5,635 nt of DNA. It comes from Halobacteria archaeon (GTDB taxonomy: Archaea > Halobacteriota > Methanoliparia > Methanoliparales > Methanoliparaceae). The translations under genes were made by a program, and so were the position numbers. The first letter of the stretch is position 1, and each line of letters starts with the position of its first letter. Positions 1 to 5,635 of the stretch are shown piece by piece. The notes below the pieces were generated by a model, which did no database searches, had not been told where the DNA came from, and saw only the letters and a program-made list of their open reading frames with translations. The stretch covers positions 1 through 5,635 of the forward strand of contig DUJX01000043.1 of NCBI GenBank assembly GCA_013329575.1. Direction: 5' to 3'.

Positions 1-2
1 AG

Positions 3-242
3 TTAATTATGCAAAAGGTTTAATATAATTGATATAACCATCAAGATTATTGCCAATATAGAGACGAATTTTAAAGAGTCTGTATCAGATCCAAAGATTA
101 TAGGGAACGGTCCTATCATTATTATGCCCCCTCCTTTCACCTCTTTTTCATAATTAGATTTGTATATGGAGTAAAAAAAACCTCCAAAAATGATAAGCAT
201 GCCTATTATTATCAATAAAAATCCTGTAATAAACCATTTCAT
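3..242 (-). CDS. DUF131-type (TIGR00304-like) small archaeal membrane protein
   Basis: This is a complete 79-residue protein of unknown function, predicted to sit in the cytoplasmic membrane. Two hydrophobic helices are visible at about residues 5-26 and 58-77. Between them is a basic/acidic linker (Y27-K36), then a glycine triplet (G37-G39) and the segment IIMIGPFPIIFGSD (residues 40-53). That glycine-rich, proline-containing loop next to the second helix is the hallmark I associate with DUF131, an archaeal family of two-helix proteins with no known role, and the length fits the family. The ATG at 242-240 has no Shine-Dalgarno sequence upstream, but a TATA-like element lies about 28 bases away, so the mRNA may be leaderless. 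The gene is divergent from the membrane protein at 387. Family assignment is from recalled motifs; function is unknown. Confidence 0.85.
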   Translation of the reverse strand: MKWFITGFLLIIIGMLIIFGGFFYSIYKSNYEKEVKGGGIIMIGPFPIIFGSDTDSLKFVSILAIILMVISIILNLLHN

Positions 243-261
243 ATATTTAGTATATATGGAT

Positions 262-285
262 ATCTCTAAAAATACTTTTTGAAAT
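262..285 (-). promoter_or_regulatory. Candidate promoter of the DUF131 gene (leaderless arrangement)
   Basis: Read on the minus strand, this stretch contains TATTTTTA (plus-strand 267-274) preceded by an A-rich, BRE-like CAAAAAG. The centre of the TATA-like octamer is about 28 bases from the ATG at 242, the distance expected between an archaeal TATA box and a transcription start. Transcription would then begin at or next to the start codon, which agrees with the lack of a Shine-Dalgarno sequence. The whole spacer is AT-rich, so chance matches are likely. Confidence 0.35.
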
Positions 286-314
286 CGGTTAAATTTTAAT
301 AATCGTAATCTAAA

Positions 315-330
315 ACAATAAATATCTTAA
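315..330 (+). promoter_or_regulatory. Candidate TATA element of the DUF2238-like gene
   Basis: The sequence CAATAAATATCTT (316-328) follows the A-rich TAAAAC and could serve as a TATA element. Transcription would start near 350 and leave a leader of about 37 bases before the ATG at 387, long enough for the ribosome binding site at 377-381. The rest of the 243-386 divergent spacer is almost all A and T, including the low-complexity A-rich run 343-368, so several other placements are possible. I see no clear operator in it. Confidence 0.25.
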
Positions 331-376
331 ATCGTATCTATCATTAAAAAATTAAAAAAATAATAAAATTGCATAT

Positions 377-381
377 AGGAG
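377..381 (+). promoter_or_regulatory. Ribosome binding site deciding the 387 start
   Basis: AGGAG lies five bases before the ATG at 387. It lies downstream of the in-frame TTG at 369, so it can serve only the ATG. This argues for a 239-residue product rather than the 245-residue one that begins at TTG. Confidence 0.75.
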
Positions 382-386
382 AAAAA

Positions 387-1106
387 ATGGCGGGCAAGGA
401 ATCGGTCGATCTTGATGACGAGAAGAATAATCTCGACGTACGAAGAGAGAAGATCAGATCTATTGTCGGACAGATTCCTTCTTATTTTATCCAGGCTCTT
501 ATCCTGGTATATATCATATCGTCTTTTTTAAATAAAGATTATCTATGGGGCGTTTGGGGAATTTTTGGATTTTTCTTAACGATACTTCCATTGATCTTAA
601 AAAAAAGTTACAGTATCAGCTTACCTTGGGAGCTAAACTTTTTGATATTTTTTCCTCTTCTCCTACATATGGGCGGTACAGTTAGAGAATGGTACGACCT
701 TTTTTATCCGTTCTATGATAAATTTGCCCATCTCATCTCTTCAATGGCTGTTGCAGTCTTTGGATTTATTTCCGTGATCATCATCGATCATTATGTAGAA
801 TCAATAAAGATTGAGAACAAGTATTTTCTTGCGTTCTTTGTAGTGATTTTTACCGTGACTATGGGTGTATTCTGGGAGATTGGAGAGTTTTTATCGGATA
901 TGTTCTTTATGACCAACACCCAACCGAGTCTCGCAGATACTATGTGGGATCTAATCGTAGATCTGGCAGGCGGTGTTATAATAGCGGTTTTAGGAACGTA
1001 TTATTCGACGAACGTCTCGAGGGAACGATTTCTTGATAAATTTAAGATAGAGAGGAACGAGACAGAGAAAGAGATTCATGACTTAGAGCACCAACAAAAA
1101 AGTTAA
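387..1106 (+). CDS. DUF2238-like multi-pass membrane protein of unknown function
   Basis: This is a 239-residue integral membrane protein; I do not know its function. The soluble N-terminus (1-30) is highly charged. Hydrophobic segments follow at about 32-49, 53-71, 81-98, 113-134, 146-169 and 186-206, then a charged, possibly helical tail (208-239). Conserved-looking polar residues lie in or beside the helices: Y110-D111-K112 with H115, W163-E164 with E167, and Q179, D184-T185, W187-D188 and D192 followed by a GG pair. The order YDK..H, WE..E, DT..D matches what I recall of DUF2238 (YjdF-like) membrane proteins, although this one may belong to a divergent archaeal branch. ATG 387 was chosen over the in-frame TTG at 369 because of the AGGAG at 377-381. 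It is divergent from the DUF131 gene and separated from trpS by 126 bases, so it is probably transcribed alone. The gene is certain, the family moderately so. Confidence 0.85.
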   Translation: MAGKESVDLDDEKNNLDVRREKIRSIVGQIPSYFIQALILVYIISSFLNKDYLWGVWGIFGFFLTILPLILKKSYSISLPWELNFLIFFPLLLHMGGTVREWYDLFYPFYDKFAHLISSMAVAVFGFISVIIIDHYVESIKIENKYFLAFFVVIFTVTMGVFWEIGEFLSDMFFMTNTQPSLADTMWDLIVDLAGGVIIAVLGTYYSTNVSRERFLDKFKIERNETEKEIHDLEHQQKS

Positions 1107-1140
1107 TCAATAACTATAAGAAACGATAAGCGACCATAAG

Positions 1141-1186
1141 AAAAATATATACGAGCATACGTGCCCAAGATCGGATGATATATATT
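1141..1186 (+). promoter_or_regulatory. Candidate promoter region of the trpS-pheS-pheT operon
   Basis: Two TATA-like elements are present. The first is AAAAATATATAC (1141-1152), preceded by the purine-rich, BRE-like CATAAG. The second is GATATATATT (1177-1186). From the second, transcription would start near 1209 and give a short leader of about 24 bases carrying the ribosome binding site; from the first, near 1173, with a leader of about 60 bases. Both fit archaeal spacing and I cannot choose between them. The second is flanked by an imperfect inverted repeat, annotated separately. Confidence 0.4.
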
Positions 1187-1190
1187 GGCA
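1162..1190 (+). repeat. Imperfect inverted repeat flanking a TATA-like element
   Basis: TGCCCAA (1162-1168) and TTGGCA (1185-1190) are complementary apart from one extra C in the left arm, separated by 16 bases that contain most of the GATATATATT element. Arms on both sides of a promoter element could be half-sites for a repressor of the synthetase operon. If an upstream promoter is used, they could instead form part of an RNA hairpin. Arms this short can arise by chance. Confidence 0.3.
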
Positions 1191-1221
1191 TTATAATTCG
1201 ATAAGATATAATTTTTTAAAA

Positions 1222-1228
1222 GAGATGA
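1222..1228 (+). promoter_or_regulatory. Ribosome binding site of trpS
   Basis: GAGATGA differs by one base from GAGGTGA, the core complement of the 16S rRNA 3' end. It ends four bases before the ATG at 1233. It also creates an out-of-frame ATG at 1225, which heads a six-codon open frame (see findings). Confidence 0.6.
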
Positions 1229-1232
1229 AAAA

Positions 1233-2537
1233 ATGGATAGAATAGATCCGTGGACGACAAAACAGATTGATATCTCGAGGATATTCCAAGAGTTCGGAGT
1301 AGAACGGATAGATCCTTTATTGGACAAGATACCGATAAAACATAGGTTTGTTCGGAGAAGAATAATCTTAGGGCATCGAGATTATGATAAAGTTCTAAAC
1401 GCCATCAATAAGAATGAAAAATTTGCAGTGATGAGCGGGTTTATGCCATCCGGTGCGGCACACATAGGACACAAGATGGTTATGGAAGAGATAATATGGC
1501 ACCAGAAGATGGGAGGAGATGTCTTTGTGTCTATCGCAGATATGGAGGCGCATGCTGTCAGAGGAATTCCATTAAAAAAATGTAGAGAGATAGGAATAAG
1601 AGAATATATTACAAGCATCGTTGCGCTCGGTCTAAATCCCGAGAATGCTCATATCTATTTTCAATCAGAAAATTTTAGATTGAGAGATCTGATGTTCGAG
1701 ATAGGTATAGTCACTAATTTTTCTACAATGAGCGCAATATATGGATTTTCAGGAGATACGGCTATCTCACATATATCGAGCGTCCTTGCCCAATCGGCTG
1801 ATATTCTTTTGCCTCAACTTAAAGAGTTCGGCGGAGCAAGACCTGTAGTAGTACCTGTCGGTTTCGATCAAGACCCTCATATACGACTTGTGCGGGATGT
1901 TGCAGATAAATTAAGAAGGTTTCAAGTGGAGCTGCACGACGGATATGTCCGTATAAGAAATAAAACGGCTGATAATGACCTGTTTAATGAGGTTTATGAA
2001 AGAGTAAGAGAGTACGAAAAGGTTAAGATATATCAAGGGCATATAGACATATTAGATTTAAAAGACGCGACGGGCTTGAACGAGATCGAAGAGATCGTCC
2101 GGAAGGTAGAGATGGATAATGGGTATTATGGGTTCTATCCGCCATCTTCGATATATCATTTGTTCGTATCCGGACTGACTGGCGGCAAGATGTCGAGCAG
2201 CAATCCTGATAGTCACATCTCTCTGCTTGATAAACCAGAATATGCTGCAAAAAAGGTTAAAAAGGCAAAAACAGGCGGAAGAGTTAGTCTGGATGAACAA
2301 AGAGAGAAAGGTGGCGATCCTGACAACTGTTCGGTCTTTGAGCTACTGTATTTTCACTTGATTGAGGATGATATTAAGATAGAACGAATAAGAGAAGAGT
2401 GTAGGAGCGGAGAAAGAGTGTGCGGTGAGTGTAAAAAAGAGGCTGCCGTGCTGATAGAGGAATTTTTAAAAGATCATCAGGAGAAGAGAAAGGCGGTAGA
2501 GGATACCGTAGAATCGTATATTAAGAGGCTTAGATAA
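1233..2537 (+). CDS. trpS: Tryptophanyl-tRNA synthetase, archaeal type
   Basis: This cytoplasmic class I synthetase activates tryptophan with ATP and charges tRNA-Trp. At 434 residues it has the length of euryarchaeal TrpRS. The N-terminal extension (1-60) includes DPW and the segment LGHRDY, as in archaeal homologues. The Rossmann-fold catalytic domain follows, with PSG and the HIGH signature (H77-H80), the GFDQDPH segment (210-216) followed by R218 and R221-D222, and the KMSSS loop (K319-S323). The C-terminal helical, anticodon-recognising region contains C366, C390, C397 and C400, a spacing that resembles an iron-sulfur site. The ATG at 1233 has a Shine-Dalgarno match and gives the expected N-terminus. 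Its TAA stop shares one base with the pheS start, so the two are almost certainly cotranscribed and translationally coupled. No signature residue is missing. Confidence 0.97.
   Translation: MDRIDPWTTKQIDISRIFQEFGVERIDPLLDKIPIKHRFVRRRIILGHRDYDKVLNAINKNEKFAVMSGFMPSGAAHIGHKMVMEEIIWHQKMGGDVFVSIADMEAHAVRGIPLKKCREIGIREYITSIVALGLNPENAHIYFQSENFRLRDLMFEIGIVTNFSTMSAIYGFSGDTAISHISSVLAQSADILLPQLKEFGGARPVVVPVGFDQDPHIRLVRDVADKLRRFQVELHDGYVRIRNKTADNDLFNEVYERVREYEKVKIYQGHIDILDLKDATGLNEIEEIVRKVEMDNGYYGFYPPSSIYHLFVSGLTGGKMSSSNPDSHISLLDKPEYAAKKVKKAKTGGRVSLDEQREKGGDPDNCSVFELLYFHLIEDDIKIERIREECRSGERVCGECKKEAAVLIEEFLKDHQEKRKAVEDTVESYIKRLR
2524..2528 (+). promoter_or_regulatory. Ribosome binding site of pheS inside the trpS 3' end
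   Basis: AGAGG lies eight bases before the pheS ATG (2537) and within the last codons of trpS. With the TAATG stop/start overlap (2535-2539), it suggests that ribosomes finishing trpS re-initiate on pheS. Confidence 0.5.
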
Positions 2538-4036
2538 TGTCTGATTATGATTTGACGCTCAATGAGGCTAAGGTATTAAAAGGCTTGCTTTCAGGCAAGA
2601 CCGAGCCAGAAGATATAGCCGATGATACAAATATGAAATTAGAGACGGTTATGCAAGCTGCGTTTTTCTTAGAGAAAAAAGGTTTCGTCATAATAGAGGA
2701 AAATATCGATGAAAGATATGGGCTTACAGATGAAGGGCTGGATTACGCAACCAGTGGTCTTCCAGAACGACAAATCTTTAATTTTATACAATCGAACGGA
2801 GGAAGAGTACCTTTATCTGTTTTGAAAGGGACGTTTCCAAGATTTATAGATATAGGGATCGGTTGGTTAAAGAGGAAAAAATGGGCAAAAATAGAAGTAA
2901 TCGGTGATGAAGAGTTGGTGGTAGCATTGAATGCTCCTCTTGGGGATGACGAACGGCTGATAAAGGAGTTATCAGATAAAAAAGATTATTGTCTTATCGA
3001 GAAGGAAGAATACAATGATACTTTAAACCAGCTTAAACGGAGGAATCTTTTAAACATTCGTGAAGAGAAGTATAGAGTTATTAAACTGACCGATTTAGGT
3101 AAAAAAGTTGCAGAAAATATTAAAATTGAAGATTATGACGAGATAACCAATGTTACACCTGAGATAATACGAGAGAAAAGATGGATCGGCATGAAGTTTA
3201 GAAGGTATGATATAAGCATACCGTCCAAAGAGGTATATCCGGCAAAAAAACACCCTTACAAACGAATAATCGAAGAGATGAGAGATATATCTCTCCAGAT
3301 GGGGTTTGTGGAGATAAAAGGAGAGATCGTCCAGTCATCTTTCTGGGACTTTGATGCGTTGTTCCAACCGCAAGATCATCCTGCGAGGGATATGCAAGAC
3401 ACGTTTTATCTAAACTCAGAATCAAAACTTCCAAAGGAATACCTTAGTAAAGTAAGAGATATGCATCTTAACGGTGGTGGTATCGGCTCGACAGGCTGGG
3501 GAGGAAATTGGGATGAGAGTTTGGCGAGAAAAAATGTTTTAAGAACTCATACTACGGCGTTATCGATAAAATATCTTGCAGATCATCCCAATCCGCCTGT
3601 AAAAGCCTTTTGTATCGGTCGAGTATATAGAAGAGAGAGCATAGATTCGACTCATCTACCTGAATTTGAACAGTTAGAAGGGGTGATCATGGATAAAGAT
3701 CTGTCGTTCAGCCATCTCTTGGGTTATCTCGATCGATTTTATAAGGCAATGGGGTTTGAAAAGATAAGGTTCCGACCGGGATATTTTCCATATACGGAGC
3801 CATCGGTCGAGCCGGAAATATATGTGGAAGGGTTAGGCTGGATGGAACTCGGAGGTGCTGGAATTTTTAGACGAGAGGTTACCGAACCCTTCGGTATAAA
3901 ATATCCGGTACTTGCATGGGGTATCGGGGTTAGCAGGCTTGCAATGCTAAAGCTTGGTCTAAGTGATATAAGAGAACTCTACCGGTCTGATATCGATTGG
4001 TTGAGGAGAAAGCCTATTTTTAATAGATTTAGATGA
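2537..4036 (+). CDS. pheS: Phenylalanyl-tRNA synthetase alpha subunit, archaeal type
   Basis: This is the catalytic subunit of the cytoplasmic alpha2/beta2 enzyme that charges tRNA-Phe. Its 499 residues are the usual archaeal length. The first ~210 residues read as successive winged-helix modules, as in archaeal and eukaryotic PheRS alpha: a helix-turn-helix-like N-terminus, then LT-EG and GLPER near residues 63-78, and an LTDLGKK segment near 190. The class II core begins near H239 (HPYKR). It contains motif 1 and the following QPQDHPARDMQDTFYL (277-292), HTTA (338-341), motif 2 (GRVYRRE at 361-367 through EFEQLEG ending at 382), the substrate-pocket stretch around FPYTEPS (417-423), and motif 3 (WGIGVSRL, 461-468, with the invariant arginine R467). 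All class II signatures are intact. It overlaps trpS by one base and is followed 38 bases later by pheT. The assignment is very secure. Confidence 0.98.
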   Translation: MSDYDLTLNEAKVLKGLLSGKTEPEDIADDTNMKLETVMQAAFFLEKKGFVIIEENIDERYGLTDEGLDYATSGLPERQIFNFIQSNGGRVPLSVLKGTFPRFIDIGIGWLKRKKWAKIEVIGDEELVVALNAPLGDDERLIKELSDKKDYCLIEKEEYNDTLNQLKRRNLLNIREEKYRVIKLTDLGKKVAENIKIEDYDEITNVTPEIIREKRWIGMKFRRYDISIPSKEVYPAKKHPYKRIIEEMRDISLQMGFVEIKGEIVQSSFWDFDALFQPQDHPARDMQDTFYLNSESKLPKEYLSKVRDMHLNGGGIGSTGWGGNWDESLARKNVLRTHTTALSIKYLADHPNPPVKAFCIGRVYRRESIDSTHLPEFEQLEGVIMDKDLSFSHLLGYLDRFYKAMGFEKIRFRPGYFPYTEPSVEPEIYVEGLGWMELGGAGIFRREVTEPFGIKYPVLAWGIGVSRLAMLKLGLSDIRELYRSDIDWLRRKPIFNRFR

Positions 4037-4061
4037 TTTTTGATAATAATATTACTATAAA

Positions 4062-4067
4062 AGGAGA
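4062..4067 (+). promoter_or_regulatory. Ribosome binding site of pheT
   Basis: AGGAGA ends seven bases before the ATG at 4075. It is the strongest Shine-Dalgarno match in the operon. The 38-base gap after pheS also contains short TATA-like runs, but these are too close to the start codon to give a leader that includes this site, so I do not call an internal promoter. Confidence 0.7.
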
Positions 4068-4074
4068 TTTTTGA

Positions 4075-5635
4075 ATGCCTGTTGTATCTTTACCGTATGA
4101 AGATTTAGAGAGATTGGTTGGGGTCCCGAGAGAGATAATCATAGATAAGATACCGATGTTAGGAGCGGATATAGAGCGAATCGAAGAAGATCGACTTGAC
4201 GTGGAGTTTTTCCCAAATAGGCCGGATCTTTACTCTGTAGAAGGTGTTTCAAGAGCCATCAAGGGGTTTTTGTCTATCGAAGAGGGTGCAAAGTACTATA
4301 GAGTCTATGACTCAGACGTAGAACTGAACGTAGACGATAAAGTGATACCGATACGGCCGTATATCGCGGTTGCCATTGTTAAAGATGTTCTTTTTACAGA
4401 ATCGTTTATAGAGTCTATCATGAACCTTCAAGAGCATTTGCACAAAGGATTGGGCAGAAACAGGAAAAAATTAGCGATAGGCCTCCATGACTTGTCCAAG
4501 ATATCGCCGCCATTTACATATACGGCAGTCGCCCCGTCTTTTGGTTTTGTTCCGTTGGATTTCGATGAAGAGATGAGCATGCAGGAGATCTTAGCCCGAC
4601 ATCCAAAAGGTATGAAATATGGTAGTATATTAGAAAATTTCGATTTATATCCTGTAATATTGGATTCGATCGGTAATGTCCTCTCTTTTCCACCTATAAT
4701 AAATGCAGAATTGACGAGAGTGACAGAAGATACAAAAAGTTTGTTTATAGATGTTACAGGAACCGATCCAATAGTATTTAAAGCATTGAATATCGTATTA
4801 TCTGCCATTTACGAAAGAGGGTGTAATTTATATTCGGTAAGCATAAAAAGGAATGGAGAAAATTTAAAATCTCCAAATCTGTCCTATAAAGATATGGTTA
4901 TAGATACGGGAGAGTTTAGGTCATTGACCGGCATAGATTTTACGGAACCAATGATAATAAAATCGCTAAGGAAGATGCGGTACGATGCAGAAGTGAAAGA
5001 TAAGATGGTTCACGTGAAGATTCCACCGTACAGGACAGATATTCTTCATGCGTGGGATGTGATAGAAGATGCTGCAATAGGATATGGGTACGATAATATT
5101 AAGCCAGAATTTCCGACAACATTTTCGATCGGTAAACCGAACGAGATAGAACTTTTATCTAAAGGATTAAGCGATATTATGACTGGATTAGGGTTTTTTG
5201 AGGTTATGACTTTTACGCTTACTAATAAAGATAAAGAATTTTCTTTAATGCGGCGCGAAGAAAAACCCGGTTATGTCATGCTGAAGAACCCTATAAGCAT
5301 CGAGCATACCATGCTAAGAGGTTCTATCCTTCCTAATTTGATAGAGCTTTTATCTTATAATAAACACCGAGAACTACCTCAAAAAATATTCGAGATCGGA
5401 GACATAGTCTCGGACGAAAATACTCTCCAAAATTTGGCTTTTGTGTCTATGCACTCAAATGCAGAATTTTCCGAGATACGGGCATACGTCGATGCATTGT
5501 TTAGAGAGATAGATCTGGCCGTCGATCTAAAAGACTCAGAGGATCCTGCATTCTTAGAAGGTAGAAGGGGCGATATATTCTATAAAAACAAAAAGATTGG
5601 GGTGTTTGGTGAGTTTCATCCAGAAGTAATCTGGA
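4075..5635 (+). CDS. pheT: Phenylalanyl-tRNA synthetase beta subunit, archaeal type (3' end missing)
   Basis: This is the non-catalytic subunit of PheRS, which contributes tRNA binding and hydrolytic editing of misacylated Tyr-tRNA-Phe. The open frame runs 520 codons without a stop to the window edge. Archaeal homologues are about 550 residues, so some 25-35 codons are missing. The start MPVVSLPYEDLERLVG is typical of the family. FPNRPDLYSVEG lies at 46-57, and the B3/B4 editing region includes HPKG (176-179), SFPPIIN (204-210) and FIDVTGTD (224-231). S204, D226 and T228 probably match editing-pocket residues described in Pyrococcus, although I could not align them. Then come PYRTDILHAWDVIED (317-331) and a class II-like fold (around 365 onward) with LKNPIS, LRGS and FEIGD. 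The last residues read GEFHPEVIW. The short form lacks room for the bacterial tRNA-binding OB domain. It completes the PheRS pair with the adjacent pheS. Confidence 0.97.
   Translation, partial: MPVVSLPYEDLERLVGVPREIIIDKIPMLGADIERIEEDRLDVEFFPNRPDLYSVEGVSRAIKGFLSIEEGAKYYRVYDSDVELNVDDKVIPIRPYIAVAIVKDVLFTESFIESIMNLQEHLHKGLGRNRKKLAIGLHDLSKISPPFTYTAVAPSFGFVPLDFDEEMSMQEILARHPKGMKYGSILENFDLYPVILDSIGNVLSFPPIINAELTRVTEDTKSLFIDVTGTDPIVFKALNIVLSAIYERGCNLYSVSIKRNGENLKSPNLSYKDMVIDTGEFRSLTGIDFTEPMIIKSLRKMRYDAEVKDKMVHVKIPPYRTDILHAWDVIEDAAIGYGYDNIKPEFPTTFSIGKPNEIELLSKGLSDIMTGLGFFEVMTFTLTNKDKEFSLMRREEKPGYVMLKNPISIEHTMLRGSILPNLIELLSYNKHRELPQKIFEIGDIVSDENTLQNLAFVSMHSNAEFSEIRAYVDALFREIDLAVDLKDSEDPAFLEGRRGDIFYKNKKIGVFGEFHPEVIW

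Noticed and set aside
369..386. TTG at 369 as the start of the DUF2238-like protein
   Set aside because: The AGGAG at 377-381 is downstream of this TTG and correctly spaced for the ATG at 387, and the six extra residues add nothing recognisable.
1190..1217. Possible terminator or attenuator: ATTATA and TATAAT arms followed by six Ts just before trpS
   Set aside because: The stem would be six A-U pairs only, too weak to be convincing. In such AT-rich DNA the pattern is expected by chance.
1107..1232. RNA gene or riboswitch in the trpS leader
   Set aside because: No tRNA cloverleaf, box C/D pair or strong GC-containing stem is visible. Only the short imperfect inverted repeat stands out.
1103..1327. 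Reverse-strand open frame covering the trpS leader and 5' end
   Set aside because: It overlaps the trpS promoter, ribosome binding site and N-terminal codons, and encodes nothing recognisable. It is best explained as a chance frame.
2023..2300. Two overlapping reverse-strand open frames within trpS
   Set aside because: They are antisense to the KMSSS region of trpS. Their cysteine- and arginine-rich translations are typical of shadow frames.
3198..3434. Reverse-strand open frame within pheS
   Set aside because: It is antisense to the conserved motif 1 region of pheS and has no protein-like features of its own.
4428..4808. Reverse-strand open frame of 126 codons inside pheT
   Set aside because: It lies wholly within the editing-domain region of pheT, which is clearly coding on the plus strand. 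Its translation is serine- and asparagine-rich with no recognisable motif.

Overview
The window looks like chromosomal DNA from an AT-rich euryarchaeon. Three things point to Archaea. The phenylalanyl-tRNA synthetase subunits are of the archaeal/eukaryotic type: a ~500-residue alpha subunit with a long winged-helix-rich N-terminus, and a compact beta subunit. The tryptophanyl-tRNA synthetase has the archaeal-type architecture. A 79-residue membrane protein carries the glycine-rich loop of DUF131, a family known from archaea. Spacing between elements also fits archaeal TATA-type promoters and GGAG-type ribosome binding sites. A methanogen-related or Archaeoglobus-related lineage is plausible, but the species cannot be fixed from this sequence.

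Layout. Positions 3-242 (minus) hold the DUF131-type protein. A very AT-rich divergent spacer (243-386) separates it from a six-helix membrane protein resembling DUF2238 (387-1106, plus). A 126-base spacer (1107-1232) with TATA-like sequences and an imperfect inverted repeat leads into an aminoacyl-tRNA synthetase operon on the plus strand: trpS (1233-2537), pheS (2537-4036, overlapping trpS by one base) and pheT (from 4075, running off the right edge after 520 codons). There is no gene-free stretch longer than 300 bases.

How the genes work together. PheS and PheT form the alpha2/beta2 phenylalanyl-tRNA synthetase, and TrpS charges tRNA-Trp. The cluster therefore couples the charging of two aromatic amino acids in one transcript. 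pheS appears translationally coupled to trpS, while pheT has its own strong ribosome binding site. The two membrane proteins are uncharacterised and have no visible functional link to the synthetases.

I see no mobile element, CRISPR array, RNA gene or evident new multi-gene system. The observations most worth following are a four-cysteine pattern near the TrpRS C-terminus that resembles an iron-sulfur site, the conserved polar residues in the helices of the DUF2238-like protein, the inverted repeat around a putative trpS TATA element, and the complete absence of CTAG in the window.
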